Counted from the stretch's first letter, positions 7,605-15,740 are shown. The stretch: 44,386 nucleotides of DNA from Candidatus Accumulibacter sp. 66-26 (GCA_001897745.1 MKUH01000042.1:1-44386), one strand, 5' to 3'. Notes: a model not told the origin generated them from the sequence alone. Numbers and translations: made by a program.

Positions 7605-7643
7605 ATTCCCCAACCGGGGAATGACAATTTAGTCATTCCCCGG
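7605..7643. repeat. Compound hairpin between copK and the CzcE-family gene
   Basis: A perfect 12-bp inverted repeat with a 6-base loop (CCGGGGAATGAC at 7614-7625, GTCATTCCCCGG at 7632-7643). The left arm can instead pair with ATTCCCC at 7605-7611, giving two mutually exclusive hairpins. It lies just after the stop of the minus-strand gene at 7652. No T tract follows on the minus strand, so it is not a canonical terminator; transcript stabilisation or attenuation before copK is possible. Confidence 0.55.
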
Positions 7644-7651
7644 TCATGTTT

Positions 7652-8044
7652 TTAGCTACCTTGATAAGCCGGATTTTCTGCGACATACACTGTCACGCCG
7701 CCCGTCTCCGGAATGACATTGGCGAGCGGGAATGACGCCGTGCCGAGCGTATCGAACATCCAGGTAACGCTCTTGCCGCCAACATTGATCCGGATGGTTT
7801 CGAGACGCGTGACGTTCAGGTACTTGGTGCCGCTGTCGATAGTCACTTCCCGTGCGGCAGCGCTGGAGGTTGCGTAGCCGTAGGGCGCGAGTTGGTTGGC
7901 GGTGGGCTGACTCTTAGACTCCGAGACATGCGAAATCCAGTGCGCGCTTCCCCCTTCGGAGTAGTCCTCATGGGCATAGCTGGTTCCCGTAACGGCAAGT
8001 CCGAGAGCGGCGATCAGGATCAGTTGAGTCGTGTTGGTTTTCAT
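7652..8044 (-). CDS. CzcE-family periplasmic metal-resistance protein
   Basis: 130 residues. A Sec signal peptide ends at SYA (about residue 24) and the mature protein starts HEDYSEGG. The C-terminal part (TIDSGTKYLNVTRLETIRI, then GKSVTWMFDTLG, and VTVYVAENPAY) matches the CzcE family, periplasmic proteins from heavy-metal resistance clusters that bind copper. I chose the ATG at 8044 because AAGGAG lies 8 bases upstream and it gives a complete signal peptide; a longer in-frame start exists but adds an implausible leader. It is transcribed toward copK and may be co-transcribed with it across the hairpin at 7605-7643. Confidence 0.75.
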   Translation of the reverse strand: MKTNTTQLILIAALGLAVTGTSYAHEDYSEGGSAHWISHVSESKSQPTANQLAPYGYATSSAAAREVTIDSGTKYLNVTRLETIRINVGGKSVTWMFDTLGTASFPLANVIPETGGVTVYVAENPAYQGS

Positions 8045-8219
8045 GATTTTCTCCTTGTACCATCGGGTTAATCGTGTCGGACCTATTTCGTCCAACCGTG
8101 ACGCCATCTTAGGAGCGCGATACCAACAGGGAGGTGACCAGGTGATTACGTTTTTGAAAGCCAGCATGAGGTTTCCTGACAGATAATCGTGCTTTCTTTA
8201 TCCTCACTTACTCACGACA

Positions 8220-9494
8220 ATGACTGATCCGATCGACAGGCTAATACTGCGTTGGAAGGAAGACCCTCACAGTACCTACTCGACGTGGTTCCTCTGGACG
8301 GAGCGATTGAAGAATTTCCGCTCGATTCGGCGCGGCATTGCTCAGGTGGTTAAGGACATCGAGGCGGGTAGCTTTGGAAATGCCTACCGTGGATCGTCAT
8401 TAGAAACGGTGGTCGGTTCCATTGCAGAACAGCGCCAAATCTTCAGGGGTGCGGACCATGCGTTTCTCTGGAAGCCAAAACTGCGCATTCCCGATATCTA
8501 CGAGCACGCCCAAAACCAAAGGGCCTTTGCACGCCTGCTGCATACGTGCAATTGCTGCGACAGCGAAGAGCAGATCATTGAGGCCATCAGGCACATTGAC
8601 TCAATTGGCATCAAAGGGCTCGGACCCGCCGTCGCAAACCTGCTTTACTTCATTCACCCGACCTTGGTGCCGCCGTTCAATACCGCTATCGTCAATGGAT
8701 ATAACGCGTTGACGGGGGCCAAGGTCAAACTGGGGCGTTGGGATCATTATTTAGCGATGAGGCAGGGCGTCGTGGCGTTGAACACCCGCCATCGTAAGCT
8801 CTTCTCAAACGATCTCGGGGCCGTTGCCGGGCTCTTGTTTGATATTGGCTCAGGACGATACTCTGCACCTCCGATCGACGGAGTCCGGGAAACAGAACTG
8901 GCCTGGCAGGAGGATCTTGACCGTATCCGGGAAGAAACCGCGGCTCAACGAAAAGTACGGGTATCTGCTGCGGATAACGATCAAACCCACACCGAGGTGC
9001 AAGGCTGGCTCAGGGATTTGGGTAAAGCCCTTGGCTTCTCGGTGTGGGTTGCGACCAATGACCGCAGTCGTGCGTACGAGGGTGGGCAGCTAAGTGACGG
9101 CTGTCTAGCCACGCTGCCAATCCCTCTGGCTAATTCCCCTGGCGCCGATGCGGTAAAGTTGATTGACGTGATCTGGCTGGATTCGGAAACCGGTAACGCC
9201 ATTGCCGCCTTTGAGGTTGAACATACGACATCCATTTACTCCGGCATCGTTCGTTTACTCGATTTAGCCTATGGTAGCGAACTCAAGACCTGTGAAGGCC
9301 TGTTTCTCGTCGCGCCTGACGGACGCGAAAATGATGTCCGGCAGCAGATCAAACGACCGGCATTTTTCAAAATTGAAGAGTTGAACTTCCGATATTTACC
9401 TTACGGCGAACTCCGGAATCAGCGCGATGCAATTGTCCGCTTTGGATCAGGGCTAAAACCGATGTTGGCCATTTCCAAAGTCTTGGGCGGATAG
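8220..9494 (+). CDS. Unrecognised protein: helix-hairpin-helix region plus PD-(D/E)XK-like nuclease domain
   Basis: 424 residues, no signal peptide. Around residues 133-165 a helix-hairpin-helix-like motif (GIKGLGPAVANLL) is followed by PPFNTAIVNGYNALTG, as in DNA-glycosylase-type folds. The C-terminal half (about 250-420) starts with THTEVQGWLRDLGKALGF and contains D-V-I-W-L-D, then AAFEVEHTTSIYSGIVRLLD, an arrangement fitting the PD-(D/E)XK nuclease core (D ... E-x-E) of restriction-like enzymes. The start at 8220 lacks a clear ribosome site. It lies between metal-resistance genes and a KfrA-like gene and has lower GC than the core. A DNA-targeting or defence role is inference; I cannot name the family. 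Confidence 0.65.
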   Translation: MTDPIDRLILRWKEDPHSTYSTWFLWTERLKNFRSIRRGIAQVVKDIEAGSFGNAYRGSSLETVVGSIAEQRQIFRGADHAFLWKPKLRIPDIYEHAQNQRAFARLLHTCNCCDSEEQIIEAIRHIDSIGIKGLGPAVANLLYFIHPTLVPPFNTAIVNGYNALTGAKVKLGRWDHYLAMRQGVVALNTRHRKLFSNDLGAVAGLLFDIGSGRYSAPPIDGVRETELAWQEDLDRIREETAAQRKVRVSAADNDQTHTEVQGWLRDLGKALGFSVWVATNDRSRAYEGGQLSDGCLATLPIPLANSPGADAVKLIDVIWLDSETGNAIAAFEVEHTTSIYSGIVRLLDLAYGSELKTCEGLFLVAPDGRENDVRQQIKRPAFFKIEELNFRYLPYGELRNQRDAIVRFGSGLKPMLAISKVLGG

Positions 9495-9829
9495 CTTTAA
9501 GATATTTAGCAGGTAGGCGTATCGCCAGCTTGCTGAACGCGGCTCCGCAACTTCTTACCAAACTTAAAGTTACGGTCTTTGGTCCAGCTACCGGTGGCCG
9601 GAGTGCGGCATCAATGCACTGAAGGCAATCTTTCCACCCCCTACTGTCCGATAGCTCTAAAATCCGGGCCAGTACGTATTTTGGCGACCTCGGTACCCAA
9701 GAATTGACCGATCACATCGGATAATTCACCATTATCGCGCCTTAGAATTGCGGACTTTCTAAGGTTGAAATATGGCGAATTAGTATGTACTATCGTATTA
9801 CGTAATACGGTACGAAATACAAGGAAGCC
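9495..9829. other. Intergenic region upstream of the KfrA-like gene
   Basis: 335 bases without a gene. The only clear structure is at the right end: a 16-bp palindrome at 9794-9809 in an AT-rich promoter-like stretch, followed by AAGGA before the next ATG. I see nothing recognisable in 9495-9780. Confidence 0.5.
9794..9809. promoter_or_regulatory. 16-bp palindrome CGTATTACGTAATACG, candidate KfrA-type operator
   Basis: A perfect palindrome 21 bases before the start codon of the KfrA-like protein. GTAC tetranucleotides at 9787-9790 and 9810-9813 sit almost symmetrically around it. KfrA proteins of IncP plasmids repress their own promoter by binding a palindrome there, so this is a good candidate autoregulatory site. 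Confidence 0.55.
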
Positions 9830-10906
9830 ATGGCCAGAGCCGGAATCTACAAGTCAGAAGTGGTGAGAGCGCGCGACAACCTATTGGCACAGGGGCGCTA
9901 CCCGTCGATCGATGCCATCCGTGGCGAACTGGGCAATACCGGCTCGAAAGGCACGATTCACCGGTATCTCAAGGAAATCGAGGAAGAGGATGGAGGCCGC
10001 GCCGCGCCGCGGGTCGCAGTGAGCGAGTCCATTCAGGATCTATCAGCCAGGCTGGCCGAGCGCCTGCATGAGGAAGCGAACCAGCGCATAAGCGCGCTGA
10101 CCAGCAAACACGAGACGGAAATAGGAGGGCTGAACGACCTCATTGCTGCGCTACGCAGCGAGGTCGTGTCGTTCCGCACGCAAGCTGAGCGCCAAGCGAT
10201 CGAGCTGTCCACTGAAAGCGCCGCCCGTGCGGACGCCCTAGCGGCGCTTCAGGACGAACGAGTCATCCGCGCCCAAATGACTCAGCGTCTTCAAGACATG
10301 GAAGCGCAGCTGGCGAAAGAAGAGGCATACCGTGTGTCACTGGAAGAAAAACATCAGCACGCCCGCGAGGCACTGGAGCATTTCCGCTCTGCCGCCAAGG
10401 AGCAACGGGAGCAGGATCTGCGGCAGTCTGAGCAGCAGATTCAGTTTCTGCAGGGTGAATTGCGTTCAGTGAAGGATGGGGTGAATGCCAAACAACAGGA
10501 ACTCATCCGCAGCCACGAGGATAATGCTCGGCTATCCAGCGAACTGACACACAGCCGCAGTGAGCTTCATCGCCTGGAAACCGAAGCGCGGTCGCTACGC
10601 ACCATCCGGGAGCAACAGGCCGTTTCGGAGCTGAAAAACCAACAATTGGCGGAGCGCTTGGCACAAGCCACCACACGGGGCGACGAGCTGCTCGCGGAGC
10701 GCCAAGACTGCGTGCAAAAACTACAAGAAGCCGCACAGGCGGGGTCTCGCCTGGAGAGTGAATTGGCCGCGGCGAAGGCCGTGCTGGCCAGCCAAGAGCA
10801 AATCCTACAGAAGCTGACGGAACATCAATTACCGACGGCGAAAGGCACTGCCTCGCGCAAGGGAAGCGCCAAAGACCAAGAATCGCTATTCAACTCTGAC
10901 AAGTAA
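9830..10906 (+). CDS. KfrA-like coiled-coil DNA-binding protein
   Basis: 358 residues. The N terminus (about 5-52, ARDNLLAQGRYPSIDAIRGE, then GTIHRYLKEIEEE) matches the KfrA N-terminal DNA-binding domain known from plasmid partition/regulation proteins. Residues ~65-330 form an almost unbroken coiled coil rich in Ala, Glu, Gln and Arg, and the tail is basic and disordered. KfrA proteins bind DNA, autoregulate and form oligomers that help plasmid stability. The ATG has an AAGGA ribosome site. Its presence with no replication or partition genes nearby suggests a plasmid-derived or integrative-element origin for this region. A possible operator lies at 9794-9809. Confidence 0.8.
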   Translation: MARAGIYKSEVVRARDNLLAQGRYPSIDAIRGELGNTGSKGTIHRYLKEIEEEDGGRAAPRVAVSESIQDLSARLAERLHEEANQRISALTSKHETEIGGLNDLIAALRSEVVSFRTQAERQAIELSTESAARADALAALQDERVIRAQMTQRLQDMEAQLAKEEAYRVSLEEKHQHAREALEHFRSAAKEQREQDLRQSEQQIQFLQGELRSVKDGVNAKQQELIRSHEDNARLSSELTHSRSELHRLETEARSLRTIREQQAVSELKNQQLAERLAQATTRGDELLAERQDCVQKLQEAAQAGSRLESELAAAKAVLASQEQILQKLTEHQLPTAKGTASRKGSAKDQESLFNSDK

Positions 10907-11490
10907 CCCGGGTGCGTCAGCGCCCAGCTGCAAGCTTTGGGCTGCTAGTACGCCATTTTATGAATAGCAATTTGTAATCATCTAGTTATGAAGTAAATGG
11001 GGAATTTTGCGTGATTCCCGGCCGACCCTCAAAAAACGCCGGAAAACGGGCAGTGATTAAAGCGCATGGACAGATAAGACCAAGCTGTGCTTTTGCCGTG
11101 GGGTCTAGCTGAATCTCCGGGGTAGGTGGTGCCACGCTCGTTGAAGAACTGCGGACACTTTGAGCCCAATAAGAACTCGAGCGGACATCGACCTGATGGT
11201 TAAAATGTATCTCTTTTGCGCAGAACTGACTCGAGAGGTTGGGAATGTGTACCTTTGGTGCAGACTGCACAAATTATAGGCAAATAAGGCCTTTTAAGTT
11301 GTTCGTGGTACACATTTACTTTGGTGCACTATCGTCGCTTGCACAGCTTTTACGTGATCTCGAACTTGGGTGTGCCGCTCAATATAAAATTTTACATAAT
11401 ACAAATTATGCGAATTAAAAAATTGCCCGGCAAGATTGCGGGCGCCCATTCCAATCGCGCCAACCGGGCGTTTTCGGAGCGTTTTTGCCG
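10907..11490. other. Gene-poor, AT-richer junction with mobile-element traces
   Basis: 584 bases with no credible gene. It includes the 33-bp sequence at 10999-11031 that is repeated inverted at 44293-44325. A 7-bp inverted pair GTGTACC (11247-11253) / GGTACAC (11307-11313) and two copies of TTTGGTGCA (11254-11262, 11320-11328) are also present. An AT-rich stretch (11380-11425) may carry the promoter of the exonuclease gene. It marks the change from the low-GC accessory block to the high-GC core block. Confidence 0.5.
10999..11031 (-). repeat. 33-bp dispersed repeat, copy A
   Basis: On the minus strand it reads TGAGGGTCGGCCGGGAATCA followed by CGCAAAATTCCCC. It matches 44293-44325 (plus strand) at 31 of 33 positions. 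A sequence this long and this similar, in a relic-like region here and at a truncated gene there, points to the end of a mobile or dispersed element. Confidence 0.75.
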
Positions 11491-12879
11491 ATGAGCTCCG
11501 CACCTTCTTTCGAACCGATCGTTTTCGTCGATCTCGAAACCACCGGCGCCAATTTCGCTAACGATCGGATTATCGAGGTCGGGATTGTCGAGCTGGACGA
11601 AAACGGTGCGCGCGAATGGAGCGTGCTGGTCAATCCGGAAACGGAAATTTCGCCCTTCATCACCGGGCTGACCGGGATCGATTCGACGATGGTCGCTACG
11701 GCGCCGACTTTCGAACAGCTTGCGCCGCAGGTTCTCGATAAATTGCGCGGTCGGCTGTTCGTCGCGCACAACGCGCGCTTCGACTACAGTTTCCTCAAGC
11801 GCGAATTCAAGCGCCTCGGTATCAACTTCCGCGCGCCGACGCTATGCACGGTGAAGCTGTCGCGCAAGCTGTTTCCCGAGCATCACCGGCACAATCTGGA
11901 TACGCTGGTCGAGCGCTACGGCCTGAGCGTCGGCGACCGCCATCGTGCGCTCGCCGACGCAAAGGTGCTGCGCGACCTCTGGCAGCGCTGGCACGAAATC
12001 CTGCCGGCCGAGACGATCAGGAGCGCGATCGATGCGATCGTCGGCCGCCCCGAACTGCCACCGCAGATCGATCCGGCGCTGGTCGACGACCTGCCGGAAT
12101 CGCCCGGCGCCTTTGCCTTTTATTGCGCAGACGGCGAACTGTTGCACGTTGATCGCGGCAGCAACGTCCGCCAGCAGGTGCTGGCGCATTTCTCGCCGGG
12201 CAAGCGCGATACCGCGCTGGCGCGCAAGACGTGCCGCGTCGAATGGCGCGAAGCGGCCGGCGAACTGGGCGCTCGCCTCTATGAAATCGCCCTGTCGCGG
12301 CCGTTGCGCAAGCCGGCCGAGGAACTGTGCGCCTGGCAACTGGTACAGCACGCCGCCGACGATTTCCGTTTGCAACTGGTCTTTGCCGCCAACGTCGATT
12401 TCGGCGCAACCGAGGATCTGTTCGGGCTGTACATGAACCGGCGCGAGGCGGTCCATGCCTTGCGCAAGCTCGCCGAGGCCCATCGGCTATGCCATACCCG
12501 CCTCGGGTTGGGCGAAATGGCGGATGGCAAGCCGTGCATCGGTTACCGGCAGAAAACCTGCCGCGGCGTGTGTATCGGGAAAGAGGCCGTTTCGCTGCAC
12601 AGCGCACGCCTGATGAGCGCGCTGGCGAAATTCAAGCTGAAAGCCTGGCCGTACGAGGGGCCGGTGGCCGTTGTCGAACGCGACGAGTTCGGCATGCGGG
12701 AGGACTTTCACCTCATCGACCGCTGGCGCTATCTGGGGACGGCTCACAACGACGCGGGGCTGCGCGACCTGCTGGAGAACCCGGCGGCGGCTCCGTTCGA
12801 TCCGGATATCTACCGGCTCATCAACAAGTTCATCCAGGCCGGAAAGGTCCGGATCGAGCCGCTCGGCGCCCTACTTTGA
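11491..12879 (+). CDS. DnaQ-like 3'-5' exonuclease fused to a degenerate GIY-YIG/UvrC-type domain
   Basis: 462 residues. Residues 10-165 form a DEDDh exonuclease domain like the proofreading subunit of DNA polymerase III: DLETTG (D14, E16), HNARFD (D98) and HRALADA (H151, D156) are all present. From about 202 a GIY-YIG module of the Cho/UvrC type follows, but its signature is altered: PGAFAFY replaces the GIY element and LHVDRG the YIG element. The later part keeps the Cys-containing UvrC/Cho-like segment (KTCRGVCIG). A repair exonuclease is likely; nuclease activity of the second domain is doubtful. A TTG at 11485 has better spacing from GGAG, but ATG 11491 is the conservative start. It ends 9 bases inside the convergent ankyrin gene. 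Confidence 0.85.
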   Translation: MSSAPSFEPIVFVDLETTGANFANDRIIEVGIVELDENGAREWSVLVNPETEISPFITGLTGIDSTMVATAPTFEQLAPQVLDKLRGRLFVAHNARFDYSFLKREFKRLGINFRAPTLCTVKLSRKLFPEHHRHNLDTLVERYGLSVGDRHRALADAKVLRDLWQRWHEILPAETIRSAIDAIVGRPELPPQIDPALVDDLPESPGAFAFYCADGELLHVDRGSNVRQQVLAHFSPGKRDTALARKTCRVEWREAAGELGARLYEIALSRPLRKPAEELCAWQLVQHAADDFRLQLVFAANVDFGATEDLFGLYMNRREAVHALRKLAEAHRLCHTRLGLGEMADGKPCIGYRQKTCRGVCIGKEAVSLHSARLMSALAKFKLKAWPYEGPVAVVERDEFGMREDFHLIDRWRYLGTAHNDAGLRDLLENPAAAPFDPDIYRLINKFIQAGKVRIEPLGALL

Positions 12880-13524
12880 CGGTGCGGCAGCCTTCTTGCC
12901 GGAGGCGCCGCCGGCAGCGCGCAGGCGCTGGACGATGTCGCCGTTGTTGCCCTTCTCGGCCCAGTCCAGTGCGGTTTCGCCGTTCTCGTTGGCGATGTTC
13001 GGATCGGCCTGCGCCTTGAGCAGCGATTCGACGACGGCCAGATGGCCGTTGCGCGCGGCGAGCATCAGCGCCGTGCTGCCGTTCTCGGTCTTGGCGTCGA
13101 TTTCGGCGCCGCGTCTGAGCAGGTAGTCGACGACCGGGGCGTGGCCGTTGAAGGCGGCGTAGGAGAGCGGCGACCAGCCGTACATATTGACCTCGGCGCC
13201 GGCTTCGACCAGGCGCTGCACGAAGGGCAGCTTGCCGTCGAACGCCGCCAGGCGCAGGGCGGTGTCGCCGTTGCGGTTGCGCACGTTGAGGCGCGCCCGG
13301 CGCAGCAGCAGTTGCTCGAGCAGTTCGGCGTTGTTTTCGCGGACGGCCAGCATGACCAGCGTATTGCCCTCGACATCGACGGTGTTCACATCCACGCCGC
13401 GATTGAGCAGAGCGACGGCGGCCGGAGTGTCGCCGGCGCGCAGGGCGCTCAGCATGTCGTCGTAGACGCCTGCGGAAGCCAGCGTCGGCAGCAGCAGCGC
13501 AAACAGCAGAGCGATCGGTTTCAT
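12871..13524 (-). CDS. Exported ankyrin-repeat protein
   Basis: 217 residues. A Sec signal peptide (MKPIALLFALLLPTLASA) is followed by about five ankyrin repeats, recognisable by recurrent units such as GNTLVMLAVRENNAELLEQL, GSTALMLAARNGHLAVVESL and GETALDWAEKGNNGD. A short Ala/Lys-rich tail ends the protein. Ankyrin repeats bind proteins; the partner, presumably periplasmic, is unknown. Its ATG overlaps the tatD-like stop (ATGA), so it is the last gene of the mltG-to-tatD operon and is probably translated by coupling, as there is no strong ribosome site. Confidence 0.85.
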   Translation of the reverse strand: MKPIALLFALLLPTLASAGVYDDMLSALRAGDTPAAVALLNRGVDVNTVDVEGNTLVMLAVRENNAELLEQLLLRRARLNVRNRNGDTALRLAAFDGKLPFVQRLVEAGAEVNMYGWSPLSYAAFNGHAPVVDYLLRRGAEIDAKTENGSTALMLAARNGHLAVVESLLKAQADPNIANENGETALDWAEKGNNGDIVQRLRAAGGASGKKAAAPSK

Positions 13525-14303
13525 TGGGGCAGTCTCGCTTGTACGTCGGGGAAGAGGCGGAAGAAGTTGGCGGTGGTCGCCGCGACGACTTCCTCGTAAG
13601 GGATTTCGCGCAGGCGGGCGATTTCCTCGGCAACGTGTTTCACGTAGCCCGGCTGGTTGGTCTTGCCGCGATACGGCGCGGGCGCGAGATATGGAGAGTC
13701 GGTCTCGACCAGCAGGCGGTCGAGCGGCACGCGCTTCGCCACATCCTTGATCTGAAGCGCGTTCTTGAAGGTGACGATGCCCGACAGCGAAATGTGGAAG
13801 CCCTGCGCCAGCGCGGCTTCCGCGACGTCCCAGGTTTCCGTGAAGCAATGCATGATGCCGCCGACCTCCCCTGCCCGCTCCTCCTGCATCAGGCGCAGGG
13901 TGTCGGCCGCCGCGTCGCGCGTGTGGATGACCAGCGGCTTGCCGGATTCGCGGGCGGCGCGGATGTGCGTGCGGAAGCGCTCGCGCTGCCATTCCGGCGC
14001 GTCCTTGTGCCAGTAGTAATCGAGCCCGGTTTCGCCGATGGCGATCACTTTCGGGTGCGCCGCCAGCTTGACGAGATCGGCGACGCCCGGTTCGCGCACG
14101 TCGGTCGATTCCGGGTGCACGCCGACCGAGGCGAAGATGTGCGGGTACTCATCGGCCAGCGCGAGGATGCGCGGCAGGTTTTCCAGGTTGACGCCGATGC
14201 ACATCGCACAGCCGACGCCGTTGTCGCGCATCAGTTCGAGAATCCGCGGCAGATCGGCCGCGAGGTCGGGAAAATCGAGGTGGCAGTGGGAATCTACAAG
14301 CAT
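13521..14303 (-). CDS. TatD/YcfH-family metal-dependent deoxyribonuclease
   Basis: 260 residues, the usual length. It is a TIM-barrel hydrolase with the metal-ligand motifs in order: DSHCHLD at 4-10, GVHPE, GETGLDYYW, VIHTRDA, HCFTE and VETDSPYLAP. TatD proteins are DNases acting in repair or DNA turnover; members beside holB are usually called YcfH. The position after the PilZ gene, with 8 bases between them, is the conserved order in beta- and gammaproteobacteria. Confidence 0.92.
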   Translation of the reverse strand: MLVDSHCHLDFPDLAADLPRILELMRDNGVGCAMCIGVNLENLPRILALADEYPHIFASVGVHPESTDVREPGVADLVKLAAHPKVIAIGETGLDYYWHKDAPEWQRERFRTHIRAARESGKPLVIHTRDAAADTLRLMQEERAGEVGGIMHCFTETWDVAEAALAQGFHISLSGIVTFKNALQIKDVAKRVPLDRLLVETDSPYLAPAPYRGKTNQPGYVKHVAEEIARLREIPYEEVVAATTANFFRLFPDVQARLPQ

Positions 14304-14311
14304 CGGAAAAA

Positions 14312-14698
14312 CTACATCGTGTGGGTCGGGCGTGTCGACTGCATGACGCCGCCGAGCAGGCCTTCGATCTTGCGGCGCGCTTCGGTGCCGCTTTCGTCGC
14401 TCTTGAACTGCACGCCGATGCCCTGCGCCTTGCTGTTCTGCGCGCCGGCCGGGGTAATCCAGACGACGGAGCCGGCGATCGGCAGCTTGGCCGGATCGTC
14501 CATCAGCGATAGCAGCATGAAGACCTCGTCGCCCAGGTTGTAGGCGCGCGACGTGGGGATGAAGATGCCGCCGTTGCGCAGCAGGGGCATGTAGGCGGCG
14601 TAGAGCGCCGACTTCGAATTGATGTTCAGCGAGAGGACGCTCGGACGCGGCGCGGCGGCGGCTGGCTTGGCATGGGCTGCTTCTGACGCTTCGGACAT
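14312..14698 (-). CDS. PilZ-domain protein
   Basis: 128 residues. After an Ala/Pro-rich leader, residues ~20-120 form a PilZ-like beta barrel (RNGGIFIPTSRAYNLGDEVF, then VVWITPAGAQ and GIGVQF). The classical c-di-GMP-binding RxxxR and D/NxSxxG motifs are not clearly present, as in PilZ itself, the type IV pilus assembly protein. The place between holB and tatD is typical of pilZ in proteobacteria, so a role in type IV pilus biogenesis or twitching is the best guess. Confidence 0.85.
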   Translation of the reverse strand: MSEASEAAHAKPAAAAPRPSVLSLNINSKSALYAAYMPLLRNGGIFIPTSRAYNLGDEVFMLLSLMDDPAKLPIAGSVVWITPAGAQNSKAQGIGVQFKSDESGTEARRKIEGLLGGVMQSTRPTHTM

Positions 14699-14705
14699 AT
14701 GCGCC

Positions 14706-15740
14706 TCAATGGCTACGGAATAGCGCCGCGTAATTCAGGAAAAATTCCTCGAAAAACAAGCGGCTATTCAATGGTTGTTCAGACTGGGCTTTATATTGTA
14801 GCGCTTTCCTGTTCAGCGCCAAGAGTTTGCCGCCGTCGGCGCTCGCCGCGAGTTGGCGCAGCGCCTTCTCGTGTGCGACAAAGTAGCGCGGCGGAAGTTG
14901 CTCTACGGCCAGGCTCAGATCGAGCAGCCACTTCTGCCACCACTCGACCGTGCGCTTGAGCGGCGCGGCGCCCTTCTCCGCTTTCACGATCTTGTCGATG
15001 GCGGCGGCCGCGGCCAGCGGATCGATATTGCGACCGCGCTCGAGCTGGCCGACCAGCGCATCGATCAGCGTGCGCTCGCCGGCGTTGGCCAACTCGACCG
15101 CGAGCAGTGGCGAACCGCCGGCCAAGGCGAGCCAGCGCGGGGCGTCTTCGACGCCGGCCTGGCGCAGGCACTCGGCGGCAAGCTCGGGCGAAGGGCGTGC
15201 GATCGGGACCGCCTGGCAGCGGCTGCGGATCGTCGGAAGCAGCCGGTCGACTTCGTTTGAAACCAATAAAAACAATGTGCTTGGGATTGGTTCTTCGAGC
15301 GATTTAAGAAGAGAGTTCGCGGTCGCGCGATTCATCGCCTCAGCCGGGTGGATGAGCACCACGCGGACGCCCTGCCGGTGCGTGCCGACGTGCAGGAAGT
15401 CGTCGAGCGCGCGCACCTGGTCGATGGTGATCTGCTGGCTGGCCTTCTTCTTGCCGCTGCCCGCCTCTTCGCCCTCCCCCTCTTCTTCTCCAAGCGCGTC
15501 GGGTTGCAGCAGGCGGAAATCCGGGTGGTTGCCCTGCGCCAGCCAGCCGCAGGCGAGGCACTGGCCGCAGGCTTCGCCGCTCGCGCTCGGATTTTCGCAG
15601 AGCAGCGCTTCGGCGAAGCGGCGCGCCAGATCGAACTTGCCGATGCCGCGCTGGCCGGACAGCAGCAGCGCGTGCGGCAGTTCCCGGCGGCGGGCGCAGA
15701 GCGCTTTCCAGGCCTCTTTGTTCAGATCAATCGTATTCAT
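14706..15740 (-). CDS. holB: DNA polymerase III delta-prime subunit
   Basis: 344 residues from the ATG at 15740; a TTG two codons earlier is less likely. Delta-prime is the stator of the clamp-loader complex. Visible features: a degenerate P-loop GQRGIGKF (29-36), as expected for delta-prime, which does not hydrolyse ATP; a four-cysteine zinc module (CENPSASGEACGQCLAC); LLKSLEEP; and the SRC motif. An acidic/Lys insertion (EEEGEGEEAGSGKKK) near residue 85 is longer than in most homologues. The start shares its A with the tmk stop (TAATG), so translation is coupled. Confidence 0.92.
   Translation of the reverse strand: MNTIDLNKEAWKALCARRRELPHALLLSGQRGIGKFDLARRFAEALLCENPSASGEACGQCLACGWLAQGNHPDFRLLQPDALGEEEGEGEEAGSGKKKASQQITIDQVRALDDFLHVGTHRQGVRVVLIHPAEAMNRATANSLLKSLEEPIPSTLFLLVSNEVDRLLPTIRSRCQAVPIARPSPELAAECLRQAGVEDAPRWLALAGGSPLLAVELANAGERTLIDALVGQLERGRNIDPLAAAAAIDKIVKAEKGAAPLKRTVEWWQKWLLDLSLAVEQLPPRYFVAHEKALRQLAASADGGKLLALNRKALQYKAQSEQPLNSRLFFEEFFLNYAALFRSH

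Noticed and set aside
11254-11328. Two TTTGGTGCA copies as NtrC or sigma-54 sites
   Set aside because: The NtrC consensus needs TGCAC and GTGCA facing with five bases between; here the arms face the wrong way, and no GG/GC pair with correct spacing for sigma-54 was found.
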